Assembly (NCBI RefSeq): GCF_927797785.1
Contig: NZ_CAKMLL010000070.1
Span: 1 to 60,265 of the forward strand
DNA length: 60,265 nucleotides
Reading direction: 5' to 3'
From: Candidatus Nitrotoga sp. BS
Lineage (GTDB): Bacteria; Pseudomonadota; Gammaproteobacteria; Burkholderiales; Gallionellaceae
In this document: positions 35,201 to 45,371 of the stretch, piece after piece
Position numbering within the stretch: position 1 is the stretch's first letter
How the letters are laid out: the number at the start of each line of letters is the position of its first letter
Position numbers and translations under genes: made by a program
Notes under the pieces: model-generated
Database searches by the model: none
What the model was told of the DNA's origin: nothing
The model's input: only the letters and a program-made list of their open reading frames with translations

Positions 35201-35638
35201 ATAAGCAATTTTTTTAGCGTACAACTGCTTACTTGGCATAAAGGCCAAACTTTATTGCGCGAGGTGCGCGAAGCCGTATTCATGGATGAGCAGGGCGTTT
35301 CTGCCGAGATGGAATGGGACGGGCTGGATGGAGTCTGTTATCACGCGCTGGCTTTAAGTTCCACTGGTGATGCGATTGGGTGCGGGCGCATTTCTCCTGA
35401 TGGCCATATTGGACGCATAGCTGTGTTGTCAGCATGGCGTGGCAAGCGGGTCGGTAGTTCATTGCTGGAGTCTCTGCTCGGTTATGCGCGCAGTCAGCAT
35501 TATTCACAGGTGGATCTAGGCGCTCAGATGCATGCTGTGCCGTTTTATCAGCGTTTTAACTTTATAGCGGTTGGCGAGATTTTCATCGACGCCAATATGC
35601 CACACATCAAGATGCAGCTAAGCTTAAAAAATTCCTAA
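35201..35638 (+). CDS. GNAT family N-acetyltransferase (apparent AUA start)
   Basis: GNAT core: REVREAVFMDEQGVSAEMEW (typical of the ElaA/YjcF-like subgroup), ALSSTGDAIGCGRI, IGRIAVLSAWRGKRVGSSLL with the acetyl-CoA loop R-G-x-x-V/G, and AQMHAVPFYQRFNF. The subgroup's N-terminus (SNFFSVQLLTWHKGQTLLRE) is in frame and complete, but its first codon is ATA at 35201, with GAGGGA five bases upstream; no ATG or GTG exists upstream before a TGA. TTG at 35255 would remove the first beta strand. Substrate unknown. It follows the YkuD gene by 41 bases. Confidence 0.8.
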   Translation: MSNFFSVQLLTWHKGQTLLREVREAVFMDEQGVSAEMEWDGLDGVCYHALALSSTGDAIGCGRISPDGHIGRIAVLSAWRGKRVGSSLLESLLGYARSQHYSQVDLGAQMHAVPFYQRFNFIAVGEIFIDANMPHIKMQLSLKNS

Positions 35639-35650
35639 AACATGCCTGTA

Positions 35651-35832
35651 AGGCACCTCTAAAAATCCAATTTTTGCGTGCAGGCGCTTTGCGGCTTGGT
35701 TGCTCACATTGTTTCGCCACAATTCGGTACTTTTCGCAAAAAATTAGCGCTTACATATTAACTATAATGTTGCGCTAAAATTTTTTACTTGTGCCTTGTC
35801 TTGCCTCCCAGCCTGAATTTTTAGAGGCACCT
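35651..35832. repeat. MITE-like element, copy 2 (182 bp)
   Basis: The left end AGGCACCTCTAAAAATCCAA and right end (inverted) AGGTGCCTCTAAAAATTCAG are inverted repeats of the type at 9793-9933. The core shares GCGCTTACATATTAACTATA-type sequence with copy 3 and is non-coding. Confidence 0.85.
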
Positions 35833-35898
35833 TTCACATTTTTTGATTCATAAAATTAATGTTGTCCGTTTTTTTATAGTCAAATAGATGACAGGCTG

Positions 35899-36981
35899 CT
35901 AGTAGATCGGATAAGGCAATCTCAAGAATCGTAGCGCAGCGCCTTGCAGAGATTTCCAATGTACAGTTTGGTCTTTGTGGCTGCTGATTTGCACCACAGC
36001 AAGCATGTCGTAACCGCCGTCCGCGGCAGGTGAGACGTTGACTATCATGCCGCTGGCCTGTCCTTCCATATCCGCGCTGAAGAGTTCGTCACCGGGTTGT
36101 GGAGGGGTGTCGCTTTCGATATGCGCAAGATACATGCGACGTTTGAGTTTACCGAGATATTGCATGCGCGCCACAATTTCCTGGCCGGGATAGCAACCCT
36201 TTTTGAAGTTCACTGCACCAACCAGCTCCATGTTCGCCATTTGCGGCACGAATTGCTCTTGGGTAGCCGGCAGAATCACCGGAATACCATCATGGATCGT
36301 GAGCAAGTCCCAGCATGGTGATCCAACTGGGCGTCCGGTGACGACGAGTTTTTGCCATAGCCCGGATGCGTGCTCGATAGTTGTGTTGATTTGAAAACGT
36401 TGTTCTCCGAGACGAATGACACCAGTGTCATTGTGTGCCGATACGCGATTGCCTACTTCTTCTGCTCCCCAAGATTCTGCCGGAACCGAGCCCAGGCATT
36501 CCCGCAACTGCTCCTCCGAACCCTCTCCGGCACAACCAAAGCTTAGCTGTCGATCGCTCACATCCTCAATTTTTACTTTGGCACGCAGGATGTATTTAGA
36601 TAGGCGTTGCTGAATGTCAGCACACAAACTAAGCGGCAGTTGCAGGAAAAAAGCCTTGTCTATGTCATCAAGTACGCCTTTTCGCCAGATAAGGATGCTT
36701 GCCAGCATTCGCCCTTTTGGATTGCTAAGACTGCTGAATTGGGCATGCCACGGGGTGACTTCACGAATATCGCTGCTAAGCAGGTTTTGTAGGAAAGTTT
36801 CAGCATCCTCACCAGAAACTTTGAGTACGCTAAATTGGCTTAAATAGCACAGTACCATGCCATTTTGTGCGGCAGCGAGTTCGCCTTGCCCAGCACCAAA
36901 ATATTGCACTATGCCATCTTTTATTTCAGCACCTTGTTCCCGTAAAAAATCTTGCCAAGTCGAATTCATCCTGCTGCCCAT
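35899..36981 (-). CDS. ygfZ: YgfZ/GcvT-fold iron-sulfur cluster protein
   Basis: 360 residues (356 from the second ATG at 36967-36969, which has AGCAGG before it). It has the aminomethyltransferase-like fold with the YgfZ signature VNFKKGCYPGQEIVARMQYL followed by GKLKRRMY; the Cys of KGCYxGQE is essential in E. coli YgfZ. N-terminal landmarks are LSQFSVLKVSGEDAETFLQN and LSNPKGRMLAS. YgfZ uses tetrahydrofolate in repair or assembly of Fe-S enzymes such as MiaB. It is transcribed divergently from the ABC lipoprotein gene. Confidence 0.92.
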   Translation of the reverse strand: MGSRMNSTWQDFLREQGAEIKDGIVQYFGAGQGELAAAQNGMVLCYLSQFSVLKVSGEDAETFLQNLLSSDIREVTPWHAQFSSLSNPKGRMLASILIWRKGVLDDIDKAFFLQLPLSLCADIQQRLSKYILRAKVKIEDVSDRQLSFGCAGEGSEEQLRECLGSVPAESWGAEEVGNRVSAHNDTGVIRLGEQRFQINTTIEHASGLWQKLVVTGRPVGSPCWDLLTIHDGIPVILPATQEQFVPQMANMELVGAVNFKKGCYPGQEIVARMQYLGKLKRRMYLAHIESDTPPQPGDELFSADMEGQASGMIVNVSPAADGGYDMLAVVQISSHKDQTVHWKSLQGAALRFLRLPYPIY

Positions 36982-37047
36982 TCGTTAAGTATAAAAACAA
37001 TTGCAACTTTACCACGAATAGCGGTATTTCGGATAAACTCTCTTGCC

Positions 37048-39186
37048 ATGAAATACGTATATTACTTACCGCTGCTCCTAATGCTTGTGGCCTGCGACGG
37101 CGGTTTGTGGAACAATCCTTACCCAGTAAGTGATCAAGGTAAATCGATTTATTATTCTGCTTTTACGGAACGGCCTAAACATCTTGATCCGGCGTCTGCA
37201 TATAGCGAAAATGAATATATATTCCTTGCGCAGATATATCAGCCGCCGCTGCAATATCACTTCCTGAAGCGTCCATACACACTGGTGCCGCAGGCAGCCA
37301 GTGAAATGCCGACAGTGAGTTATCTGGACAAAGATAATCAATTGTTACCAGCCGATGCGCCTGCCGAGAAGGTGGCTTTCAGTGTTTACGAAATTCATTT
37401 GCGTAGTGGTTTGAATTACCAGCCGCATCCGGCTTTTGCACGCAATGCCAAAGGCGAATTGGAATATCATGCGCTTGCGAGCAATGATTTACTCAATATT
37501 CATGCACTGAATGATTTCCCGCATAGTGGCACGCGGGAAGTGAGAGCGGAAGATTATGTATATCAGATAAAACGGCTAGCTCACCCGAACATTCATTCGC
37601 CAATTGTAGGACTTATGGTGGATTACATCGTTGGTCTTAAAGAATACATTGCAACTTTGCAGCTTGCTAAAAAAAAGAGCCCCAATACTTTCCTTGATCT
37701 CCACGACTATCCGCTGGAAGGTGCACAGATAGTGGACGACCGCACTTACCGTATCAAGATTTACGGTAAGTATCCGCAGTTTTCTTATTGGTTGGCGATG
37801 ACATTTTTTTCGCCCATGCCGGTGGAGGCTGAACGCTTTTATGCGCAGGAAGGAATGTCCGAGCGCAATCTGATTCTGGATTGGTGGCCTGTGGGTAGTG
37901 GGCCATATTATCTGTCGGAAAACAATCCCAATCAGCGCATGGTGCTGACGCACAATCCGCATTTCTCTGGCGAAGTTTATCCGGCGGAAGGTGAGGCTGG
38001 GGATAAAGAAGCTGGGTTGCTGGTTGATGCGGGTAAACCTCTACCTTTAATCAGCAAAGTAGTGTTTAGCCTAGAGAAGGAAACCATTCCCTACTGGAAT
38101 AAATTTCTGCAAGGATATTATGATGCTGCTGGCATCAGTTCCGATAGTTTTGATCAGGCGGTACAGGTGAGTGTAGGTGGTGAGACTAACGTTACAAACG
38201 AGATGAAAGTGCAAGGCATTAAGCTTTCAACATCGGTAGCCACCTCCACTATGTATATGGGTTTCAACTGGCTCGATCCGGTTGTGGGCGGAGCGAGTGA
38301 ACGTGCTACCAAGTTACGGCGTGCCATTTCCATCGCGGTGGATTTCGAGGAGTTTATTTCCATTTTTGCTAACGGCCGTGGCATTAGCGCGCAATCACCT
38401 ATTCCGCCTGGCATTTTCGGTTACCGCGAAGGCGAGGCCGGTATCAACCATTACGTGTATGACTGGGTCAACGGCGCACCTCAACGTAAGTCAATTAATG
38501 AGGCGAAAAAATTGCTGGCCGAAGCTGGCTACCCCGATGGTTTGGATGAAAAAACAAAACAGCCGCTGATTATCTATCTTGATACTACCGCCACCGGTGT
38601 TGGAAGCAAGTCGCGGCTGGACTGGCTACGCAAGCAACTCGATAAACTTAATTTACAACTGGTGGCGCGCAGTACTGACTACAACCGCTTCCAGGATAAG
38701 CTACGCAAAGGTGATACACAGCTATTTTATTTTGGCTGGAACGCTGACTATCCCGACCCGGAGAATTTTTTATTTTTGCTACACGGTGCGCAAAGCAAGG
38801 TCGTAAAGGGCGGTGAGAACGCATCGAATTACAATAGCCCGGAATATGACCGTCTGTTTGAGCAAATGAAAAACATGGAAAACAGCCCAGTGCGCCAGGA
38901 AATAATTGATAAAATGTTGGAAATTTTGCGCCGCGATTCACCATGGATATGGGGACAGCATCCTAAGGATTATGTGCTGCGCAATGCTTGGTTGAACAAT
39001 AGCAAGCCCAATAAAATGGCAAATAATAATATTAAATATTTACGTATAGATGCAGCGCAACGTGATGAACTGCGTAACCGCTGGAATCAGCCGAAGCTGT
39101 GGCCATTATGGTTGATTGGTATCGGACTTGCCTTACTGGGCTGGTGGCTACGGCGAGCATTGTTGCAGCGTGAAGAAGCGCGATGA
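37048..39186 (+). CDS. ABC transporter substrate-binding lipoprotein (SBP_bac_5)
   Basis: 712 residues. A lipoprotein signal MKYVYYLPLLLMLVACDGG with lipobox LVAC anchors it. The body is an oligopeptide/dipeptide-type binding protein (HLDPASAYSENEYIFLAQIY, LAEAGYPDGLDE, FFYFGWNADYPDPENFL-type cleft residues). Unusually, it also ends in a transmembrane helix (LWPLWLIGIGLALLGWWLRR). The start is placed by homology to a lipoprotein signal; the frame is open further upstream but would overlap ygfZ. The matching permeases and ATPase lie 1.3 kb downstream. Confidence 0.88.
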   Translation: MKYVYYLPLLLMLVACDGGLWNNPYPVSDQGKSIYYSAFTERPKHLDPASAYSENEYIFLAQIYQPPLQYHFLKRPYTLVPQAASEMPTVSYLDKDNQLLPADAPAEKVAFSVYEIHLRSGLNYQPHPAFARNAKGELEYHALASNDLLNIHALNDFPHSGTREVRAEDYVYQIKRLAHPNIHSPIVGLMVDYIVGLKEYIATLQLAKKKSPNTFLDLHDYPLEGAQIVDDRTYRIKIYGKYPQFSYWLAMTFFSPMPVEAERFYAQEGMSERNLILDWWPVGSGPYYLSENNPNQRMVLTHNPHFSGEVYPAEGEAGDKEAGLLVDAGKPLPLISKVVFSLEKETIPYWNKFLQGYYDAAGISSDSFDQAVQVSVGGETNVTNEMKVQGIKLSTSVATSTMYMGFNWLDPVVGGASERATKLRRAISIAVDFEEFISIFANGRGISAQSPIPPGIFGYREGEAGINHYVYDWVNGAPQRKSINEAKKLLAEAGYPDGLDEKTKQPLIIYLDTTATGVGSKSRLDWLRKQLDKLNLQLVARSTDYNRFQDKLRKGDTQLFYFGWNADYPDPENFLFLLHGAQSKVVKGGENASNYNSPEYDRLFEQMKNMENSPVRQEIIDKMLEILRRDSPWIWGQHPKDYVLRNAWLNNSKPNKMANNNIKYLRIDAAQRDELRNRWNQPKLWPLWLIGIGLALLGWWLRRALLQREEAR

Positions 39187-39418
39187 TTTTTTCGGGTATT
39201 TCCCCACTGCTTGTGGCAAGGTTGGCGGTAGACAAGAGTTTGAAGAGTGGTGTAGATATCCCCTAGCTTGCTATGGGGGGTGCTTTAATTTTAGATTAAG
39301 TGTTAAAGTGAAAGGCAGTTTAATAAGTGTGCTTAATGAAACGTTAAGGTTTTTTAGATAAACATGCGGGTGTGCGGTAACACTTTTTTTGCCGCAATTC
39401 TTTAAAGAAAGGGCAGTT
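39187..39418. other. Short intergenic, no gene recognised
   Basis: Separates the ABC binding protein from a small secreted protein. Contains a plausible ribosome site (GAAAGGGC) for the TTG start at 39419; nothing else is visible. Confidence 0.5.
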
Positions 39419-39814
39419 TTGAATACTTTTAAAAAAACAGCATCTGGGGTCGCGTTGGTAGCAATATTGGCTGGTGTACCAATTATTAGCCATGCTTACC
39501 CTGCGAATCCAGAGGAATGCAAGGCAGCAGAAGGAATATGGATAGATTTTAAAACTACACCTCCTGATGGCTGGTGCCGTGGTCCTAAAGCAACACTTCT
39601 AGGCCCTATAATGGTCTGTGCATTGGTTAAGGGGATTGAACGGAAAATAGATTCGGAAATGGTGTGCTTCCCACGTGATGCAGCTAGACTGAAACTGTTG
39701 CAGGAGCATGACGTTTCAGCCAATGCTAATGAAAATAAAGAAAGCAAAATGGACGCTAAGCCAGAAAAAAGTAATGGCTCAACTTCACAAAGTTATTACC
39801 AAACATCCAAGTGA
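39419..39814 (+). CDS. Small secreted protein of unknown function
   Basis: 131 residues starting at TTG with GAAAGGG upstream. Signal peptide: NTFKKTASGVALVAILAGVP followed by IISHAY. The mature part has four cysteines (EECKAAEGIW, DGWCRGPK, MVCALVKG, MVCFPRD) that could form two disulfides in the periplasm, then an acidic/Lys/Ser-rich disordered tail. I do not recognise the family. It interrupts what would otherwise be a contiguous ABC transporter operon. Confidence 0.65.
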   Translation: MNTFKKTASGVALVAILAGVPIISHAYPANPEECKAAEGIWIDFKTTPPDGWCRGPKATLLGPIMVCALVKGIERKIDSEMVCFPRDAARLKLLQEHDVSANANENKESKMDAKPEKSNGSTSQSYYQTSK

Positions 39815-40509
39815 ATTCTTAGTATTAATCGTGTTTATCTAATCAGTAGTAACTCATTGATCAGTGATCATGCTGCTGGCTTATTTGTGCGTTAAACAGG
39901 TGCTAAAAATGAGCCAGCTTAGGTTTTTGCTCAATGATCAGTGATGAATTTTTTGTCTTGATCGTAGGACTGAATAAGCAGAGGTTTGTAATTATCATTG
40001 AAAGCTGTCGAGTGCAGATTTTATGAACAATGTAGCCTCCTGAACTGAAGTAAATTCCTCTGGAGTACATGTTTCAGTAGATGTAAAATTAATTGCTGAG
40101 TTAGTACCGCACACTAAACCAATCTGCAAGCCAGATTGATCAGAATGGAAGCAGATTAACTATGTGGTGCCTTGCACATGGGAATGTTCGATCAAGCCAT
40201 CTCGGTCGATGGATGATAGAGGGAGTGCTTAATACCTTGCCGTGCTGAGACATCCAACCTGTGCAATATTCTGCACTAATGCTTGCTTTTTTTCGCCAAC
40301 AATTGAGCAACTACCACCATGCTTGGTGCAACAGAAAAACTCAAAGTACTATCAACAGTTAACGGCTAAACCATGAAATGTTGTTTTCAGGGATAACATC
40401 TGTAAATTTAAAATTTGTGGCTCATTTTCTCGGGCAAACTATAGATACATCATGTACCGTCTCTTCTAATCTATTCTGGTATACAAGCGTTTCCTACAGT
40501 TACCCCTAA
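39815..40509. other. Long intergenic gap inside the ABC transporter locus
   Basis: About 700 bases with no gene. Several GATCAGTGATCA-type short inverted and direct repeats occur at 39860-39950 (TTGATCAGTGATCATG; CAATGATCAGTGATGA). It separates the binding protein from its permeases, so the latter probably have their own promoter here. Confidence 0.55.
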
Positions 40510-41487
40510 ATGATCGCTTACCTTATCCGTCGCATTCTGTATGCTATCCCGATTTTGATCGGTGTAAATCTGCTCACCTTTTCTCTTTTTTTCGTGGTAA
40601 ATACTGCAGACGATATGGCGCGGATGCAATTGGGTATGAAGCGTGTGACGCCTGAAGCGATTGAAAAGTGGAAGCAGCAGCATGGTTATGACAAACCGCT
40701 GCTATTTAATGCTTCTGCAGAGGGTGCGAAAAAAATTAGCGATACGATTTTTTTTCAGAAGTCAGCCAGGATGTTTGTATTTGATTTTGGTTCATCCAAC
40801 GACGGGCGTAATGTTGCACGTGAAATCCAGACCCGTATGATGCCCAGTCTCGCCATCGCGCTGCCGACTTTTCTTATTGGCCTGCTCATTTACATTACTT
40901 TCGCGTTGCTGATGACATTGTTCAGAGCGACTGCGCTGGATATGCTAGGCGTGTCGCTTTGTGTTTTGCTGATGTCCATCTCCGGTCTGTTTTACATTAT
41001 TGGCGGTCAGTTCGTGGCGAGTAAATTGTGGCACTGGGTACCGATCTCGGGTTATGCGGGCGGTATAGACAGTATCAAGTTTGTACTATTACCTGTGTTG
41101 ATTGGTGTAATGGGTAGTGTCGGTGCCAGTAGCCGTTGGTATCGAACGATTTTTTTGGAAGAGATAGGTAAGGACTACGTGCGAACCGCTCGCGCCAAAG
41201 GCTTGTCGGAATTACGCGTGTTATTCCGGCATGTACTGAAGAATGCAATGATCCCGATTTTAACTGGTGTGGTGGTAGTCATTCCGCTGCTGTTCATGGG
41301 CAGCTTGCTGACCGAATCATTCTTCGGTATCCCCGGTCTGGGCAGTTACACAATAGACGCAATCAATGCACAGGACTTTGGTGTGGTGCGTGCCATGGTA
41401 TTTCTTGGTTCGATGTTGTATATAACTGGTTTAGTTTTGACCGATATTTCATATACCATCGTTGACCCGCGTGTGAGATTGCAATGA
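40510..41487 (+). CDS. ABC transporter permease, OppB/YejB type
   Basis: 325 residues with an N-terminal helix (AYLIRRILYAIPILIGVNLL) and five more membrane segments. The inner-membrane permease EAA loop is RTARAKGLSELRVLFRHVLK followed by NAMIP, and the C-terminus is the standard SYTIVDPRVRLQ. A long periplasmic segment (about 40-110) is typical of the YejB branch. It forms the channel with the OppC-like protein encoded at 41788. Confidence 0.92.
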   Translation: MIAYLIRRILYAIPILIGVNLLTFSLFFVVNTADDMARMQLGMKRVTPEAIEKWKQQHGYDKPLLFNASAEGAKKISDTIFFQKSARMFVFDFGSSNDGRNVAREIQTRMMPSLAIALPTFLIGLLIYITFALLMTLFRATALDMLGVSLCVLLMSISGLFYIIGGQFVASKLWHWVPISGYAGGIDSIKFVLLPVLIGVMGSVGASSRWYRTIFLEEIGKDYVRTARAKGLSELRVLFRHVLKNAMIPILTGVVVVIPLLFMGSLLTESFFGIPGLGSYTIDAINAQDFGVVRAMVFLGSMLYITGLVLTDISYTIVDPRVRLQ

Positions 41488-41518
41488 GTGCCGTTACAAG
41501 GGATGAGGAAATAGCCGA

Positions 41519-41659
41519 TGTTCTATCTTTTGGGGTGCTGGCTAGTTGTAGTGCTATGCATTTCGAGTGCTGTGTGGCTAGCCACAGAAGCGTGGCACAG
41601 CACCGCGATTTGCCCGTCAGCGCATCCAAAAATTGGATGTTGGTTGCCTCTTCTTACCT
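41519..41659 (+). CDS. Possible 46-residue membrane peptide (doubtful)
   Basis: ATG with GAGG nine bases upstream encodes MFYLLGCWLVVVLCISSAVW followed by LATEAWHSTAICPSAH and a Trp-rich end: one predicted membrane helix and four cysteines. It lies between the two permease genes. A competing 103-codon frame (41484-41795) overlaps in another register and looks less protein-like. Neither matches a known family. Confidence 0.3.
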
Positions 41660-41684
41660 AAGCATATTTCCCGTTCGAAATGAG

Positions 41685-41719
41685 TCATACCTTAAGCTCA
41701 GATCGAGCTTAAGGTATGA
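41685..41719. terminator. Perfect 15-bp palindromic hairpin between permease genes
   Basis: TCATACCTTAAGCTC - AGATC - GAGCTTAAGGTATGA: fully complementary arms around a five-base loop, without a following T-run. It may attenuate or process the transcript between the oppB- and oppC-like genes, or be a protein-binding site. Confidence 0.5.
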
Positions 41720-41787
41720 GGCAAGCCGCCTATGTTTTAATTTCATTTTGTGCTTAGAACGCGCGATTTTTAGTAATCGATGTCGGG

Positions 41788-43245
41788 ATGAGTAATATGC
41801 CCGTTATTCTTTGGACGGATGCGATGATTTTCCTGCTGCTCGCAACGGTTCTTGCTGCGGCATTGTGGATACGGAAGCGTCCCCATCTTGTTTTGCCATG
41901 GCAGCGTGTGGCAAAGGGCAGTGTGGGTATGGTATCGCTGCTGGTGTTGTCGTTATTCGTGTTGGTGGGCTTACTCGATACCATGCACTACCGCGCGGCG
42001 CTGCCGGAAAAAAGCAATGGCCAGACAGTTTATTCGGCCGAGGTGTTGAGTGTCTTTGATGCACTTGCAATAGGCTTAAGAAGCCGTACCGAAAAGACAT
42101 ATTCTGCACCACTGGCGGCGTATTTGTATGCCAAGGAAAGTATTGAAACGACAGATGGCAAGATACGACGGGATTATCCTCGCTTGCTTTATGGTGGCGC
42201 CCATCTGGCTGATCCACAGCGCGAACTTCAAGGTGATGTGCTTAAACGCACAGTGGTCGGTGCTTTAGTGGGGTTGCTAATTGGTATATTCTTAATTGTA
42301 GTTGGTAATACGGTAATCCGTTTTTTCGTCAAATCCAGGATAGACCGGTCATCGACCGGACAAGAAATCAGTAAAGATGGCAGCGGGATTTTCACCTTTA
42401 CGAAAGCAATGAAAAATAAGCCGTTCAGAGCATTACTGATAACGGCTTTGTTAATGGCCATGCTGCTTGGCGTTACTGCCAATCTGGCTGCGGTTTATCA
42501 CGTGCTAGGTACCGACAAAGTAGGGCAGGATGTGCTGTATCTCGCGCTGAAAAGTATTCGCACCGGGCTTGTGATCGGCACTGTCACAACGCTGGTGATG
42601 TTGCCGTTTGCGTTGCTGTTGGGTATTGCTGCAGGATACATGCGTGGCTGGGTGGATGATGTGATCCAGTATCTTTATACCGTACTAAGTTCTATTCCTA
42701 GCGTATTGTTGATTGCGGCTGCAGTGTTAATGATGCAGGTTTATATTGAGATGCATCCCGAGTGGTTTGAAACTTCTGCTGCACGTGCAGATTTACGCTT
42801 GTTGTTTTTGTGTCTGATTCTCGGTGTGACCAGTTGGACCGGGCTATGTCGCCTACTTCGTGGCGAGACACTTAAACTGCGAGAGATGGAATACATCCAG
42901 GCGGCGCAGGCATTTGGCGTTTCATCTTCTCGCATCCTTACTCGCCACATCGTGCCTAATGTGATGCACATCGTACTGATTGCGGTGGTGATGGATTTCA
43001 GCAGCCTGGTACTGGCTGAAGCTGTGTTGTCTTATGTTGGAGTGGGAGTTGACCCTAGTACGATGAGTTTTGGCACTTTGATAAACTCCGCCCGTATGGA
43101 GATGGGCCGTGAGCCGATGGTGTGGTGGACGTTGGCGGCTGCGTTCGGGTTTATGCTGGTGCTGGTGTTGGCTGCCAATCTGTTTGCGGATGCGGTACGT
43201 GATGCGTTTGATCCGCGCTTGAATCGGACGGAAGCGGTTGCATGA
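41788..43245 (+). CDS. ABC transporter permease, OppC/YejE type
   Basis: 485 residues, longer than usual OppC (about 300) because of an N-terminal extension with two membrane helices (ILWTDAMIFLLLATVLAAAL; VGMVSLLVLSLFVLVGLLDT) and a 100-residue periplasmic region. The core contains GTDKVGQDVLYLALKSIRTG, the EAA loop EYIQAAQAFGVSSSRILTRH followed by IVPNVMH, and the end DGVRDAFDPR-like ADAVRDAFDPRLNRT. Stop and next start overlap (ATGA). Confidence 0.9.
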   Translation: MSNMPVILWTDAMIFLLLATVLAAALWIRKRPHLVLPWQRVAKGSVGMVSLLVLSLFVLVGLLDTMHYRAALPEKSNGQTVYSAEVLSVFDALAIGLRSRTEKTYSAPLAAYLYAKESIETTDGKIRRDYPRLLYGGAHLADPQRELQGDVLKRTVVGALVGLLIGIFLIVVGNTVIRFFVKSRIDRSSTGQEISKDGSGIFTFTKAMKNKPFRALLITALLMAMLLGVTANLAAVYHVLGTDKVGQDVLYLALKSIRTGLVIGTVTTLVMLPFALLLGIAAGYMRGWVDDVIQYLYTVLSSIPSVLLIAAAVLMMQVYIEMHPEWFETSAARADLRLLFLCLILGVTSWTGLCRLLRGETLKLREMEYIQAAQAFGVSSSRILTRHIVPNVMHIVLIAVVMDFSSLVLAEAVLSYVGVGVDPSTMSFGTLINSARMEMGREPMVWWTLAAAFGFMLVLVLAANLFADAVRDAFDPRLNRTEAVA

Positions 43246-45314
43246 CATCTAACCACTCTATTAATCAGCTTCGTCCTCTCCCCAACGCTCTTCCGGAAAA
43301 AGCAGAATTCCTACTGAATGTAGATGGATTGGTGACAAACCTGAACAATGGTGCGCGCATTGTAGACGACATTTCGTTCAGCATTAAACAGGGCGAGACC
43401 TTTGCACTGCTTGGTGAATCCGGCTGTGGAAAATCCATGACGGCATTATCACTCATGCGGTTGCTACCGGATGGGATACGCATCGCAAGCGGTGATATTA
43501 AACTTGACGAAGAAGATATTTTGGCGCTTCCAGAATATGCCATGCGCAGGGTGCGTGGTGGTCAGATGGCAATGATTTTTCAGGAGCCTGGTTTAAGTTT
43601 GAACCCAGTGATGACGGTGGGTGATCAGATTGCAGAAACATTGAAATTACATCAGGAATTGGGTAGTGATGCAATTCGCTCGCGATGTGTTGAACTGCTG
43701 GAGCAAGTGGGTATTTCTGACGCGCCACGCCGTGCGTATGAATATCCATTTCAGCTTTCCGGTGGCATGAAACAACGCGTGATGATTGCAATGGCACTGG
43801 CCGGACAACCAAAGTTGTTGATCGCAGACGAACCAACTACCGCTCTGGACGTCACCATTCAAGCGCAGGTTCTTAAACTGTTGCGCGATACGCAGCAGAA
43901 AACCGGTATGACGTTGTTACTGATAACTCATGATCTGGGCGTGGTAGCTCAAATGGCGCATCAGGTTGGGGTGATGTATGCCGGACAAATTATCGAGCAG
44001 GCACCGCGTGAGCAATTGTTCGCGCGTCCCGCTCATCCCTATACGCAAAAACTCTTTGCCGCATTGCCGGATGCTGGACGCAGTGGGCAACCATTAGCGG
44101 CCATCCCGGGCAATGTACCTTCATTGGGTGCATCACTGGCAGCTTGCAGATTTGCTCCGCGCTGCGATAAAGCGTGGGCACTGTGCCACGACAAGGTGCC
44201 AGAGTGGACGCAGTTGGAAAACGGGCAGAGGGTAAAGTGCCATCTATACACATCGCAAATGGGGAGTGAGGAATCCAACTTGAAAGTACCTCTCTCCCCC
44301 GAGCCTTCTACCGCAAGCGGGGAAGGATCTGGGGAAGAAGGGAGGGACTCTCCACTTTTGCAAGTTGACAATCTGCAAGTCTACTTTCCCATCCACAAAG
44401 GTATATTGCAGCGCACGGTAGGTTACGTTAAAGCGGTAGATGGCGTGTCAATGAACATTCCAGCGGGACGCACGCTGGCGCTGGTAGGCGAATCAGGATG
44501 TGGCAAAACAACAGTGGGCAAGGCGCTGCTGCAACTTATTACACCTACCGCAGGCAGCGTGCGTTTTGCGGGCCATGAACTCATAGGCATCAATGCGAGG
44601 CAATTGCGCAAACAGCGCGCCGGAATGCAAATGATATTTCAGGATCCCTATGCATCTTTGAACCCCAAGATGCGCATAGCGGAAATTTTACAAGAGGGTA
44701 TGGATGCACTGTCTATTGCTAAAAATAGTGATGAGCGGCAACGTCGCATAGACGAATTGCTGGAACAGGTTGGCCTGGAGAAATCTTCAAAGTGGCGATA
44801 TCCGCACGAGTTTTCCGGCGGGCAACGGCAGCGTATAGCTATCGCACGGGTGTTGGCAGTCAATCCGAATTTGCTGATTTGCGATGAGCCGACCAGCGCG
44901 CTGGATGTTTCGGTGCAGGCGCAAATTTTAAATTTGCTGAAATCATTGCAGCAGCAACTAAAATTAAGCTATCTGTTTATTTCGCACAATCTGGCGGTGG
45001 TGGAATATCTCGCACACGAAGTATATGTAATGTATTTGGGACGTATCGTCGAGCGCGGCACGGTGGAGGAGGTATTGCATGCCCCTAAACATCCTTATAC
45101 TCGGGCACTGCTGTCTGCAGTACCGAGAATAGATGGACAGGTCATGCAAACTGTTCGTCTGTCTGGGGAAACGCCTTCTCCTTCGCATCCACCTCAGGGC
45201 TGCCATTTCCACACGCGTTGCGTTCATGCTATAGCGGAATGTAGTGCGATTTATCCAGGAGAGACCATAATTAGCGCCACACATCGCGTGCATTGTCATC
45301 GTGCGGCGGAGTAA
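43242..45314 (+). CDS. ABC transporter ATP-binding protein, DppD-DppF fusion (YejF type)
   Basis: 690 residues with two complete ABC ATPase domains. Domain 1: Walker A GESGCGKS near 58, signature LSGGMKQR, Walker [13 protein letters not shown]. Domain 2: Walker A GESGCGKT near 410, signature FSGGQRQR, Walker [13 protein letters not shown]. Each is followed by the oligopeptide-ATPase zinc/Cys motif ([29 protein letters not shown]). The linker near 345-365 ([20 protein letters not shown]) is low complexity. ATGA-coupled to the OppC-like permease. It energises uptake of peptides or similar substrates. Confidence 0.93.
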   Translation: MTSNHSINQLRPLPNALPEKAEFLLNVDGLVTNLNNGARIVDDISFSIKQGETFALLGESGCGKSMTALSLMRLLPDGIRIASGDIKLDEEDILALPEYAMRRVRGGQMAMIFQEPGLSLNPVMTVGDQIAETLKLHQELGSDAIRSRCVELLEQVGISDAPRRAYEYPFQLSGGMKQRVMIAMALAGQPKLLIADEPTTALDVTIQAQVLKLLRDTQQKTGMTLLLITHDLGVVAQMAHQVGVMYAGQIIEQAPREQLFARPAHPYTQKLFAALPDAGRSGQPLAAIPGNVPSLGASLAACRFAPRCDKAWALCHDKVPEWTQLENGQRVKCHLYTSQMGSEESNLKVPLSPEPSTASGEGSGEEGRDSPLLQVDNLQVYFPIHKGILQRTVGYVKAVDGVSMNIPAGRTLALVGESGCGKTTVGKALLQLITPTAGSVRFAGHELIGINARQLRKQRAGMQMIFQDPYASLNPKMRIAEILQEGMDALSIAKNSDERQRRIDELLEQVGLEKSSKWRYPHEFSGGQRQRIAIARVLAVNPNLLICDEPTSALDVSVQAQILNLLKSLQQQLKLSYLFISHNLAVVEYLAHEVYVMYLGRIVERGTVEEVLHAPKHPYTRALLSAVPRIDGQVMQTVRLSGETPSPSHPPQGCHFHTRCVHAIAECSAIYPGETIISATHRVHCHRAAE

Positions 45315-45371
45315 TGGCTGCGCAATTCTCACCAGTATAAGTTTGCCGTAGCTTCTATCAATACTGGATAA

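Noticed and set aside
41484-41795. 103-residue frame starting in the oppB-like stop codon
   Set aside because: Despite the ATGA overlap, it runs through a perfect palindrome, has a non-protein-like composition and no matching family.
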